Shown: in pieces, positions 1 to 9,932 of the stretch
Layout of the letters: each line of letters begins with the position of its first letter
Position numbering within the stretch: position 1 is the first letter of the stretch
Assembly (NCBI GenBank): GCA_964035575.1
Contig: OZ037882.1
Span: 806,001 to 870,000, forward strand
Origin: Rhynchopus sp. YZ270_cl-10
Taxonomy: Eukaryota; Euglenozoa; Diplonemea; Diplonemida; Diplonemidae
DNA length: 64,000 nucleotides
Direction of reading: 5' to 3'
Translations under genes and position numbers: made by a program
The notes under the pieces: model-generated
Seen by the model: only the letters and a program-made list of their open reading frames with translations
Database searches by the model: none
What the model was told of the DNA's origin: nothing

Positions 1-391
1 CAGCACTCCCGCTCGCTCCTCAATCCTGCAGTCTGCTGAAGGTGTACCGTACCCCCTGTTATAGAAGGTGTCACTGCTCGTGTCAACTCTATCTTCAATG
101 GCAGAGAGTTGAAAATAATCAAAATAAGGATGAAGTCTCATATGACAGATGCCTCTCTCTTGTACATCTGCTTGATTAAACAACACAAAGAGACCCTCAG
201 TGAGGGGGGATTGATGAAATTCACCATCGTTTTGCTGGTTTTAGTATCAGGAAAGTGCAGCTGTAATATCACTTGTGCTGGGGAAGGGATCACGCGCAAA
301 TCGCAAATTTTTTTTTGACCATTCAGTACCAGGGATTCACCCCACGAACTAACTTCTCTCCGGCGGGAAAATTTTTTTTGACCTATTTTAA

Positions 392-1654
392 GCACTAGTA
401 AAAAAACGAAAATTTCGGGGGTTTTGGCATTTCGCCACGATCAGGAAAAAACGATGGCGATAGCGAACGCCCTGCGGGTAAAATAAAAAAAAAAAATATT
501 TACCCGGTCTGCATAGGTTTCGAACGCGCGTTCGCGTTTTTAGGGCGTTTTCGAGTGCGCGTTTGAAAAACGAAAAAAAAAAAACGCGCGTTCGGAAAAA
601 ACGAACAAAAAACGCGCGTTTGAAAAAAACGAAAAAAGGACGCGCGTTTGAAAAACGAAAAAAAAAACGCGCGTTCGAAAAAAAACGAGAAAAAAAACGC
701 GCGTTTGAAAAACGAAAAAAAAAAAAAACGCGCGTTCGAAAAAGTGGAAGCCTCATGTTTACGTGGGGAGGTTTTTCGAACGCGCGTCGAAAAAGTGGTT
801 TTTTCGAACGCGCGTCCAGTTTTTCAAACGCGCGTTCGAAAAAACCACTTTTTCGAACGCGCGTTTGAAAAAAAAAAAAAAAAAACGCCCTTTTTTTTTT
901 TACGCGCGTCCGGCTTTTCGAACGCGCGTTTTTTTTTTTTTTTTTGCGCGTTTTCCGATTTTGGATTTGCGCGTTTTCGATTTTCGAACGCGCGTTCGAA
1001 ACCTATGGGGTGGATATTTTTTTTTTTTTCCCCAGACCCATAGGTTTCGAACGCGCGTTCGAAAATCGAAAACGCGCAAATCCAAAATCGGAAAACGCGC
1101 ACATGAAAAAAAAAAAAAAAACGCGCGTTCGAAAAGCCGGACGCGCGTAAAAAAAAAAGGGCGTTTTTTTTTTTTTTTTCAAACGCGCGTTCGAAAAAGT
1201 GGTTTTTTCGAACGCGCGTTTGAAAAACTGGACGCGCGTTCGAAAAAACCACTTTTTCGACGCGCGTTCGAAAAACCTCCCCACGTAAACATGAGGCTTC
1301 CACTTTTTCGAACGCGCGTTTTTTTTTTTTTTCGTTTTTCAAACGCGCGTTTTTTTTCTCGTTTTTTTCGAACGCGCGTTTTTTTTTTCGTTTTTCAAAC
1401 GCGCGTCCTTTTTTCGTTTTTTTCAAACGCGCGTTTTTTGTTCGTTTTTTCCGAACGCGCGTTTTTTTTTTTTCGTTTTTCAAACGCGCACTCGAAAACG
1501 CCCTAAAAACGCGAACGCGCGTTCGAAACCTATGCAGACCGGGTAAATATTTTTTTTTTTTATTTTACCCGCAGGGCGTTCGCTATCGCCATCGTTTTTT
1601 CCTGATCGTGGCGAAATGCCAAAACCCCCGAAATTTTCGTTTTTTTACTAGTGC
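392..1654. mobile_element. Foldback element built of CGAACGCGCGTTCG units
   Basis: This is an almost perfect 1.26-kb palindrome centred near 1023, ending GCACTAGT...ACTAGTGC. It is flanked by TTAA (388-391) and TTAG (1655-1658), probably a TTAA target duplication with one change. Each ~630-bp arm carries about 20 copies of a self-complementary unit, CGAACGCGCGTTCG, separated by A or T runs, so palindromes lie within a palindrome. It is inserted at the left junction of the element at 1659-2821 and is therefore the youngest of the three layers. It codes for nothing recognisable; the long reading frames are by-products of the repeat. Confidence 0.8.
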
Positions 1655-1658
1655 TTAG

Positions 1659-2821
1659 CCCTTTGGGGACCAAGGTGGGCCGACTTTAGGGTAAAAAATC
1701 GGGGTCCTCGCAGAGGAAGGTAGGTAATGTGGTCCCACATGCATAAAAACCAAAGTCGAGGGGCGGAATTGAAAGATTTTTTATCATCTGAATCCAAAGA
1801 AGCAATAATGTTTTACTTTTGAAATTTTAGAAATTTATTAGATACGAGGGAGACTGGAGCACCACTCTGAAAAAAATGTTTTTCAGAGTGGGTGCACGAA
1901 GCTGTGGAAGTTGGTCAGAATTTTTTTTCCAGGCCCGTAAACCGACGCAATTGATAGATTTGCACAAAAAGGAATCCAATAAAAAAAAAATCGAGGAGTT
2001 TAGACTAGCTAAGGTGGTGTTAACCGTGGGAGGGAAGAGGTGGGGGTGTTTTGGGTCGCTTTTCAGTTTTTGGGTTATCAAAAGTGCATTTTTTGGGTCA
2101 ATTTTTTCATATTTTTCAAAATTTCGGCGCGGAAACGCATTTCCGGGCATTTTTGGGGCCTGGATAGGTGGATTTTCCATATTTTGAGGCCTCAGGCAAA
2201 ATGTCTAAAAATGGCACTTTTACTAGGGAATAGTGGAAAAAAGTAGGGTATGTTAGGGGGGCAAGTGAGTAAATTGACTTCACAGTGTCCATTTTCAAAA
2301 ACTTTGGGCGTCGTTAAATGCGCGAAACTGCCGGAATGCAACGCAATGCGAAATCAGTTCCAGAAATATTTTTTTCTAAAATTATTGGCGGGTGGTGACT
2401 TTCCTACTTTGGCAGACCACCCCAAAACAACCTTATCTCGTTTTCTGCACAACTCATCTCATTTTTTTCTCTCGAAAATGGCGTTATTTGACAGATTTGC
2501 AAAAAATCTTTTAACGACGCCCAAACTTTTTGAAAAATACCACTTGGAAGATATCTAACTCACTTGCGAGGTGAAAAAGCAAAAACCGTAAAAAACCCCA
2601 CTTTTTCCCGATTTTCTGAAAATCGGCTTGGGGGCGCCACCATATGACACGGATACATTATTTCTAAAACCTTCGATTCTTGCTTCTTTGGAAAGATGGG
2701 ACAAAAAATCTTTCCACCATGCCAAGAGTTGGTCAAAAATACTGAGCTGATCATGGGTTACTGGTCTTCCTAAGAAAAAAAGATATAACTGCCACTATAG
2801 TGGCAGTTGGTCCCCAAAGGG
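1659..2821. mobile_element. piggyBac-like non-autonomous element (TTAA target)
   Basis: The terminal inverted repeats are CCCTTTGGGGACCAA (1659-1673) and TTGGTCCCCAAAGGG (2807-2821). The right end is followed by TTAA and the left end is preceded by TTAG, where a foldback was later inserted. CCC...GGG ends at a TTAA target are the signature of the piggyBac superfamily. The 1.16-kb interior is A/T-rich and has no transposase-like frame, so it would depend on an enzyme supplied elsewhere. Confidence 0.65.
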
Positions 2822-3211
2822 TTAAAATAGGTCAAAAAAAATTTTCCCGCCGGAGAGAAGTTAGTTCGTGGGGTGAATCCCTGGTACTGAATGGTCAAAA
2901 AAAATTTGCGATTTGCGCGTGATCCCTTCCCCAGCACAAGTGATATTACAGCTGAACTTTCCTGATACTAAAACCAGCAAAACGATGGAGAATTTCATCA
3001 ATCCCCCCTCACTGAGGGTCTCTTTGTGTTGTTTAATCAAGCAGATGTACAAGAGAGAGGCATCTGTCATATGAGACTTCATCCTTATTTTGATTATTTT
3101 CAACTCTCTGCCATTGAAGATAGAGTTGACACGAGCAGTGACACCTTCTATAACAGGGGGTACGGTACACCTTCAGCAGACTGCAGGATTGAGGAGCGAG
3201 CGGGAGTGCTG

Positions 3212-3650
3212 GGGAAACTTCCTCTCACGGCAGGCGGGTTTGCGGATGATTTTGAGTACAGTGGACACCCCCTCTGCGACCCCCCTCCGGGGGGGTCTAC
3301 AGGGTGGTGGGGAGAAATCTCTCTCTCTTTTTTTTTTTTTCCCCCCTTTTTTTATTTATTTATTTATTTATACAGGGTTTCGCCCCGGTGGGGCGAAGCC
3401 CTGGGGCGAAATAAAATGTCATTTTTTCAGGAAAAGATTTTTTTAACGAAAAAAAATATTTTTCGCCCCGGGGCGAACGCCCTGTTTACCCGGTCTAGGG
3501 ACCACTAACATATAAGGAGATAAAACCCTGAGTCGGGCCGACTCGGGCCGAGTCGAAAAAAAAAAAATTTTTTTTTTTAAAAGTCGGCCCGAGTCGAAAA
3601 AAAACTCGGCCCGAGTCGGCCCGACTCGGGTCCCGTCGCCCCCCCCCACA
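3212..3650. repeat. Low-complexity spacer with GC-rich hairpins
   Basis: T/C and TTTA runs surround two kinds of hairpin. At 3375-3480 are self-complementary GGGTTTCGCCCCGG...GGGGCGAAGCCC segments and a second CGCCCCGGGGCG. At 3528-3640 is a cluster of GAGTCGGGCCGACTC-type palindromes split by A and T runs. The phrase TTTACCCGGTCT at 3484 also occurs inside the foldback arms near 505 and 1543. No gene is seen. Confidence 0.6.
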
Positions 3651-3763
3651 GTAAAATCTCAGGCCTTTTGCTAACTTTGGGATTTTCCCCCTGAATGGCA
3701 TGATGGTCAAAAAAAAATAATTTCCTGGAAAAAAAGTACATTCCGAGCTTTCCCACCTGGTAA

Positions 3764-4060
3764 AAGCGGTCGTCGCGCGCTTCGCGCGCGCCTCCCTGCC
3801 AGCCACAGGGTGGAGAGGCGAAGGGTCAGCTTTGCAAGATAACAAAAACGAAATCTAATCCTTTATTAACGGTGCTTGGTCTGCGCCTTACGTACACTAA
3901 CCGTACAAAATCAATACGTCTGCCAGAAGCAGGGGCTGTTGCAACGGTTGGGTCACTTTGAAATAACAATGTCAAATTTTTGCAGCTTGGGTCAAGTTGC
4001 ATTTCTGGCTGCAAAATGCAAGGGAATTTTTTTAGATATTGTAAAATGGCACCGTAGGCA
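3764..4060 (+). repeat. Dispersed ~300-bp block, copy 1
   Basis: This matches 22684-23005 at clearly more than chance, starting with GCGGTCGTCGCGCGCTTCGC. In both copies one plus-strand frame encodes a similar peptide ending FCS-GQVAF-AAKCKG, so the block may derive from a coding sequence. No family is recognised. Copy 1 lies within the 747-bp TIR element. Confidence 0.6.
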
Positions 4061-4149
4061 GGAAGAAAATAGCGTACAGCGCGAGCGAAGCGAGCGGATT
4101 TTTTTTGAGGTATACCTCCGCGAGCGCAGCGAGCAGAAAAATTTTAAGG

Positions 4150-4268
4150 TGCCATCACGCCATCACGCCATCATGCCATCATGCCATCATGCCATCATGC
4201 CATCATGCCATCATGCCATCATGCCATCATGCCATCATGCCATCATGCCATCATGCCATCATGCCATC
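4150..4268. repeat. 8-bp tandem repeat (CATCATGC)n
   Basis: There are about 14 units of CATCATGC, the first ones with ACGCC variants. Inverted GGCATGATGG copies follow at 4323-4345 and 4373-4392, so the whole stretch can fold back. It lies inside the 747-bp TIR element. Confidence 0.9.
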
Positions 4269-4415
4269 TGGGGGGAAATCCCCAGGTGATGGAGAGCGAA
4301 AGCCCTGCCCCACCACCCCCCGTGGCATGATGGTGGCATGATGGAAAAAAAAATAAAAAACGCCCAAAAACGTGGCATGATGGCATGATGGTTAGCAAAA
4401 GGCCTGGTAAAATCT

Positions 4416-4947
4416 TTTCCAAAAAAAAAAAAACCAAAAAAAAATTCGACTCGGCCCGACTCGGGCCGACTTTTTTGTGAGTCGGGCCGACTTTTTTCGA
4501 CTCGGGCCGACCCTGAAAAAAAAATTTTTGAAAAAAAAAAAACGAAAAGTGGTCGGCCCGACTCGGCCCGACTACCATCTATGGTTTTTTTGATAAAACA
4601 ACTTGTTGTCAATTCTAAAAAGATTGGAGGCAGCGCTGCAGGGCAAACAAAACGGATTGAAAAAAAAACAGAAGCTTGCTTTCTTTGAGTACTCAATTAA
4701 CCACAACAACCGTACTTCAGTTTAACACATTTTTTCACCTTTTTGTTTTCCCGGCTTTGAGCGCACAAACAAAAGACCCGATCTTTTTTCCAGGGGTTTT
4801 TGCAGGACTGGTCAGGTAAAGTGTGCTGTGCAGAGGGCTAGCTAGCCTGGGTCCGTGGGTCAAGCTGACCGTACCACCCACCCCCTGTGCGGAGGAGGAC
4901 GACGGAAGTCCGCGGCGTGTTCGTTTGTTGCCTTTTTTTTTCAAGAA
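4416..4947. repeat. GACTCGGGCCGA palindrome cluster and unclassified spacer
   Basis: At 4445-4575 at least six GACTCGGGCCGAC-type palindromes alternate with A/T runs; they mirror the cluster at 3528-3640. From 4580 to 4947 the composition is more ordinary, but no reading frame resembles a protein and no other repeat is recognised. Confidence 0.55.
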
Positions 4948-5038
4948 AGTAGCGTACCGTGCGCCTGCGGCGCAGCTAAAAATTACGAGCGGTAGCCCAC
5001 AGCTCTACCCGAAATGTTGCGTACCGTGGCTTCGCTAG
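4948..5038 (+). repeat. R1 dispersed repeat, copy a
   Basis: R1 starts GTAGCGTACCGTGCGCCTGC and ends AAATGTTGCGTACCGTGGCT, with 60-110 bp between. Both halves contain GCGTACCGTG. Other copies are at 7471-7603 (minus strand), 63716-63829 (plus) and a partial one at 8170-8192. GTGCGCCTGCGGCGCA can form a hairpin. Function unknown. Confidence 0.7.
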
Positions 5039-5243
5039 AAAGTTTTGTACTACCACTTTTTCCCCTGTTTTTTGTACCGTTTTACCCAAAACACAGCTGG
5101 GCACAACTAGCACCCTACTCACCTGAACTGTGCCTATATTAGGCACAATTTCAGCACACTTTCAGCACAAGTACACATACACACAATTAACCACAATTAC
5201 ACCTAAGGGTAGGCACACTTTTTTTTTTGTTTAATGCTCGCCA

Positions 5244-5375
5244 TACAAGCATAACGGCCGTCACGACGGGAAAAAAATTTTTTTGTCGGGGAGGTCACGG
5301 CCGTGAAGAAAATCTGAAACATTTAACGGCCGTGAAATTTTGCATTGATCACGGCCGTGAAATATTTCCACGCTT
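5244..5375. repeat. CACGGCCGTG palindrome cluster, copy 1
   Basis: Four to five occurrences of CACGGCCGTG or TAACGGCCGTG, each beside A/T runs. The same motif recurs at 6990-7090. It has the same design (GC-rich perfect palindrome, A/T spacer) as the arrays at 530-1500 and 3528-3640. Confidence 0.65.
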
Positions 5376-5459
5376 TTTGCTTGTTTCTTCTTTTTCGTTC
5401 GTAGACAGGGCCAACCCCCTTTCCCATCCCTCCCAAGTCATTCTTGGGGGTAAAAGCAA

Positions 5460-6345
5460 CATAAAAAATGCAAAAAAATTCGGCCCCACTGCGATCGGGA
5501 AGCTGACGACACGAATGAGCACTTATGGTGGTCCTGCCCTGCCTGCGATGCTATACGCTCAGATCCTAGTTTCCACTTCGTCACAACTGCTGACAGGTCG
5601 CCGTGGCCTAACGGCGTGTCGAACTGTGGAGTTATCCCTACTGCCCTGAAGGACAGTATTGATGCTACCTCCAGCGTCTGCACCGGTTGTCTCTGAACAA
5701 CAGCCTCCGTATCAACAATCTGCCACTCACGCCTGGAGAACAGCTCAGCTGCAACCTTTGTTCCGTCCCCACTATGACTTCGACCGGATTCCACTCACAC
5801 AGGAAATGGACTTATCCAAACCATCACCTGCGTGCCCTGCGCTCCTGGCTCTCCTCACTGCGCTGGTCTCTCGCTGCCCGCCCACGTTTTCACCCTACTG
5901 TTAATTGTAGTTGGAGCGTGTGGCATTTCTGAGCACTTGTACGTGCTCCCGGTTCTTCAGAGTAGCATATTTCTCGTGTTTCAGCACTTGTAACCGGTTC
6001 TTGAGCAAAGTACTCTTCTCATCTTTGATGGGCTTTCCGTTGTGGAGCACACATCAATACTGTGAGACGAACCTCATCTGTGTTGAACCATTTGCGGTGT
6101 TCTTCAGCTTCCAGTGCAAAATCTTCCGACAGAATCAGCACACCATTGAACAACTATCCTTCGTCCTTTTTGTCGGAAAATAGACCGCATCACGTTTTGC
6201 ACACCTCTGGATCTTCTTCGCTACGTTGGCGAGATACGCGCAGAGGGAGGGGTCCACCCTTTTGCTCCCGTGAACTTGTACTGTTTGCCCGATGTTTTCT
6301 TTGGCACAAGAGTGATGAACGGGGTTGAGTGAGTCCACACGCATC
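5460..6345. other. Unique-looking stretch, possibly decayed host coding sequence
   Basis: This ~900-bp interval lacks the homopolymers of its surroundings and has near-coding composition. On the plus strand (5500-5930) short overlapping frames give Cys-containing peptides such as SSVCTGC and LSCNLCSVP, followed by a hydrophobic stretch. On the minus strand (5950-6345) frames give EDFALEAEEHRKWFNTDE and a Lys-rich peptide. No single frame stays open and no family is recognised, so a decayed surface-protein or other host gene is only a guess. Confidence 0.25.
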
Positions 6346-6412
6346 CTTCTCGGGCAAAGAGTAATAAGAGGTTATGAGACGCTTGGGACGCTGCGGAAGA
6401 AGATTACAGATG

Positions 6413-6968
6413 GTACTGTGTACTGTGTACTGTGTACTGTGTACTGTGTACTGTGTACTGTGTACTGTGTACTGTGTACTGTGTACTGTGTACTGTGTAC
6501 TGTGTACTGTGTACTGTGTACTGTGTACTGTGTACTGTGTACTGTGTACTGTGTACTGTGTACTGTGTACTGTGTACTGTGTACTGTGTACTGTGTACTG
6601 TGTACTGTGTACTGTGTACTGTGTACTGTGTACTGTGTACTGTGTACTGTGTACTGTGTACTGTGTACTGTGTACTGTGTACTGTGTACTGTGTACTGTG
6701 TACTGTGTACTGTGTACTGTGTACTGTGTACTGTGTACTGTGTACTGTGTACTGTGTACTGTGTACTGTGTACTGTGTACTGTGTACTGTGTACTGTGTA
6801 CTGTGTACTGTGTACTGTGTACTGTGTACTGTGTACTGTGTACTGTGTACTGTGTACTGTGTACTGTGTACTGTGTACTGTGTACTGTGTACTGTGTACT
6901 GTGTACTGTGTACTGTGTACTGTGTACTGTGTACTGTGTACTGTGTACTGTGTACTGTGTACTGTGTG
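6413..6968. repeat. Satellite (GTGTACT)n
   Basis: About 79 perfect copies of a 7-bp unit over 555 bp. Because 7 is not a multiple of 3, every plus frame reads the same heptapeptide cycle (CTVYCVL), which makes long but meaningless reading frames. The perfection implies recent expansion or active homogenisation. Confidence 0.95.
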
Positions 6969-6984
6969 TTCCTTCAAAGACCTG

Positions 6985-7090
6985 TACAAAAATTTCACGG
7001 CCGTTGTTTTTTTTTAACGGCCGTGAAATTTTTGTACATAAGAAAGGCGCTTTTTTTTCACGGCCGTTTTTTTTTATTTTTCACGGCAAC
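6985..7090. repeat. CACGGCCGTG palindrome cluster, copy 2
   Basis: ATTTCACGGCCGTTG and TTAACGGCCGTGAAAT face each other around a T run, then TTTCACGGCCG. This is the second array of the motif at 5244-5375 and lies just right of the 7-bp satellite. Confidence 0.6.
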
Positions 7091-7102
7091 GACGGCAGTG
7101 GG

Positions 7103-7847
7103 CAGGCCTAATGCTAACTTTGGGGGAGGGGGAAAAAAAGTGAACCAGCGGAAAAAAAAAAAAAAAAAGCGAAAAAAAATTTCCGCTCCGGGAAGGGGTC
7201 CAGGGTTTTCGCTTATTTCCATGAATTCTTCCCCCCCAAAACCGTAAAGATATGTCCAAAAAAAGGGGTCAAAAAATTTTTTTTTGCGCTCCGCGAAAAG
7301 GTCCGTTCATTTCGCGTAAATACGTGATGACGTGGGATGGTAACGTGCATCAAGAACCAAACCCGCCCTTTTCTCACGTTTTTCCACGTCAAGCCGTCAC
7401 ACTAGGTTCTCTCTTGTGAACGCAACCTTCCCTCAGTACAAGAAGAAACGGCGGTTGACATCAAAACTTTCTGGCGAAGCCACGGTACGCAACATTTTAA
7501 AAATTGTGACCTAAAACCAAATATTTTTACAGCCAAACTATGGTAGAGGTCTGTGGGCTGCCAGTTCTTGAGCTGCGCCGCAGGCGCACGGTACGCTACT
7601 TTTATTTTTTCCGGCAAGGGGTGTGCATCATTGAGTCCCTGGAACAAGCCTCCATCGTCACCTCCTGAAGATGCGGGCGCAGGCGCCCACATCTCCAGGA
7701 CCAAGGTACCCACGGCATACCACAGGCAGAGAACCCCCCCAGCCCAAAAAACCCCCATTTTAAGGGTGAACCAGCGAACCAGCGGATAAAAAAAAAAAAA
7801 TAATAAATAAAAGTGAACCAGCGAACCAGCGGATAGCATTAGGCCTG
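7103..7847. mobile_element. TIR element, 745 bp, 8-bp target duplication
   Basis: The ends are CAGGCCTAATGCTAAC (7103-7118) and TAGCATTAGGCCTG (7834-7847). The perfect 8-bp direct repeat GCAGTGGG flanks it (7095-7102 and 7848-7855). Length and ends match the 747-bp element at 3660-4406, but the cargo differs: GTGAACCAGCG repeats, a minus-strand R1 copy (7471-7603) and A-rich tracts. The CAGG end and 8-bp duplication fit hAT. Confidence 0.75.
7471..7603 (-). repeat. R1 dispersed repeat, copy b
   Basis: The reverse complement of the 4948-5038 repeat, with both GCGTACCGTG halves and a related centre (CAGCCCACAG, CTCTACC). It is carried inside the 745-bp TIR element. Confidence 0.65.
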
Positions 7848-7855
7848 GCAGTGGG

Positions 7856-8620
7856 TCGAGCATTTTTTTTTTCATTTCCGTGACGTCCGTTTTACTTGTA
7901 TGGCTCGCGCGCGCGGAAAATTTTGAGATTCCAAAAAAAAAAAACATGGAAGAAAAAAAAACATTGCCTTACGTCAACAGGTTACCTTGACTTTCCCTCC
8001 CCTCTTCCTCCACGGGAAAAATCAACCAAATATCTTTGAACACAGAATCCTCCATATACGAGTGGGTCACATGATATAATTCCAGCATGTGACCCCACCG
8101 TGGAGAGCAATCGGCTCGCGCATCAAAAGAAAGCAGAGAAAAGGGGAAAATAAGAAAAGGAAAAAGTTGGGTACCGTGCGCCTGCGGCGCTACCTGTTCC
8201 CAGTCAGGAACGCCACAATTTTATCCGAATGTGGATTTTCTGACCTGAAAATAACCCTTGTTTATGAGGATGGGTTCATATTTTGTGGAAATTTATACCA
8301 CTAAAATTTTGCCGGTTTTTCTGTATATCCCCACCACAGAACGAGCGGATTCTGGAAATGCCTGTCGCGGCATGTTTGGGCTGAAAACCCACTGTTTTTT
8401 CAAGGAAAAAAATTGCTTCCGGATGTCGGAATTTTCCGGAAAATTTCCAGAATTAGAAAACAGCCTGGCTTCGATGTTTATTTTTGCTGTGTCTCTGTGT
8501 GTGTGTTTTTTTCTGCGCGCGCGCGCGGAACTTTTTGGGACCCGACCGAGCATTAAACAAAAAAAAAAGTGTGCCTACCCTAAGTTACTCTGGGGAAAAA
8601 ATGGTACACCACCCGACAGG
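7856..8620. other. A/T-rich spacer without a recognisable gene
   Basis: Contains a partial R1 copy (8170-8192) and purine-rich tracts. The 8200-8480 part is less repetitive, but its frames resemble no known protein. Nothing else is seen. Confidence 0.4.
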
Positions 8621-8623
8621 ACT

Positions 8624-8929
8624 ACTGTACTGTACTGTACTGTACTGTACTGTACTGTACTGTACTGTACTGTACTGTACTGTACTGTACTGTACTGTAC
8701 TGTACTGTACTGTACTGTACTGTACTGTACTGTACTGTACTGTACTGTACTGTACTGTACTGTACTGTACTGTACTGTACTGTACTGTACTGTACTGTAC
8801 TGTACTGTACTGTACTGTACTGTACTGTACTGTACTGTACTGTACTGTACTGTACTGTACTGTACTGTACTGTACTGTACTGTACTGTACTGTACTGTAC
8901 TGTACTGTACTGTACTGTACTGTACTGTG
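8624..8929. repeat. Satellite (GTACT)n
   Basis: About 61 perfect copies of a 5-bp unit. The unit equals the 7-bp satellite unit GTGTACT minus GT, so the two arrays, 1.7 kb apart, may be related. Confidence 0.95.
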
Positions 8930-9320
8930 CAGAAATTTGACAGACTGCACTGTCATATACACAGACTTTCTGGATTCCAAAGTCGAATTTCTTGTACTAG
9001 CTATGCTCCCTGGTTAATGGCTATAGCGATGTGCCTCTTATTGACCCTCTTATAAGACTCGAATTGTGCTCTAACTGCCGAATGCTCTAATTAGAGTCTG
9101 ATTAGAGCGCAATGCATATTTAACCGGTGTTTAAAAACAAGGAGCCAGACAGTTCACCTTCGGGCATAAGGCGTGCCCCGGCAGAATATCGTTTTGATCC
9201 CGTTAACTACGGTGCCACAGTTGGCCCAGCTGGTCACTTTATTCCAAGGAAGTAAAAAAACCGTGAATGAGGGAACGATAAATAAGGGTAACTGAAGGGG
9301 GAAATTGAATTTTGATGAGT

Positions 9321-9580
9321 GAGGTGATCCAGCGCACACTTTTCCACACTTTTTCACGCCGTGAAAACGTGTGAAAACAAGTGAAAGCGTGTGAAACCAA
9401 GGTGAAAATGTGCGAAACCAAGTGAAAATGTGTGAAACCATGTGAAAACACCAGGTTTTTTTTTCAGGAGGAATCCACTCAGAGTGCGTGAAGCAGTTTT
9501 TTTTTTCACTTTCGAACACACTTTTTCACACCGTGAAACCATGTGAAAATGTGTGAAAAAGCGTGAGACTGGATCACCTC
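9321..9580. mobile_element. GTGAAA-minisatellite MITE, copy 1 (260 bp)
   Basis: The ends are GAGGTGATCCAG and CTGGATCACCTC. The interior is a run of GTGTGAAA / CATGTGAAAA variants split by a unique bridge that includes AATCCACTCAGAGTGCGTG. Sister copies lie at 17611-18128 and 25774-26191. The copies differ in length through the number of internal units. Phe/His-rich minus-strand frames are by-products of the repeat. Confidence 0.85.
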
Positions 9581-9932
9581 AACTGCAACCAATTAATTAC
9601 TCTTCTGTGTGCTTCTGCTTCGTTTCATGTCTATCGGGCAAACAGCTCCTTGTTAGGTTCATCGCGAACAAAAAATTCCTCCCCAAACGCGTGGTATCTC
9701 CAGTCATGTAGTACCTTTCATCAGCCACCACCCACCACCCACCATCCCCCACCCCCCATCCAGCGAGAGGGCTCCCCATTTTTTTCCCCCATTTTCTTCC
9801 CTCGCGTTTCATACACAAGAGAGAGCTCACATCCTAAAGCGTGTTTGATCGAAAGCCTTCAAAAAAAAGACCCTTTTTCCGTTCTCGTTGTTCAGTAGGT
9901 GACGTACAAAAACGAGAGAGCTAAGCACGCGC

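Larger units (their letters stand above)
1..3211. mobile_element. Three-level nest of palindromic / TTAA-flanked elements (outer inverted repeat)
   Basis: Bases 1-391 and 2822-3211 are near-identical reverse complements. If everything between them is removed they join into one ~780-bp palindrome whose centre reads CCTATTTTAAAATAGG. That central TTAA is exactly where the next element is inserted. The window starts inside or at the edge of the left arm, so the outer end is not known. No protein is recognisable in the arms; short reading frames there are mirror images of each other. The left and right arms differ at only a few bases, which suggests recent formation or gene conversion. The palindrome is visible directly; that it is a DNA transposon is inference. 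Confidence 0.8.
3660..4406. mobile_element. TIR element, 747 bp, 9-bp target duplication
   Basis: The ends are CAGGCCTTTTGCTAAC (3660-3675) and its exact complement GTTAGCAAAAGGCCTG (4391-4406). Perfect direct repeats GTAAAATCT flank it at 3651-3659 and 4407-4415. A 9-bp duplication suits Mutator-like elements, but the CAGG terminus and the sister element with 8 bp also allow hAT; class left open. Its cargo is a ~300-bp block (3764-4060) that recurs at 22684-23005 and an 8-bp satellite. It sits inside a larger cluster of GAGTCGGGCCGA palindromes. Confidence 0.8.

Noticed and set aside
388-1506. Long Arg/Phe/Lys-rich reading frames on both strands
   Set aside because: They are translations of the CGCGCG/A-run foldback array and mirror each other exactly across the palindrome.
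5601-5640. tRNA 5' half suggested by GCCGTGGCCTAACGGCGTGT
   Set aside because: No matching T arm or acceptor 3' strand within 60 bp.
6325-7247. Three overlapping plus-strand frames of ~230-270 codons and one minus frame
   Set aside because: They are produced by the stop-free 7-bp satellite; the protein is a pure heptapeptide cycle in every frame.
8258-9055. Long frames reading LYCTV repeats
   Set aside because: Product of the stop-free 5-bp satellite.
9321-9580. CRISPR-like array of GTGTGAAA repeats
   Set aside because: Units are 8-19 bp without unique spacers, the genome is eukaryotic, and the unit has defined inverted ends as a MITE.
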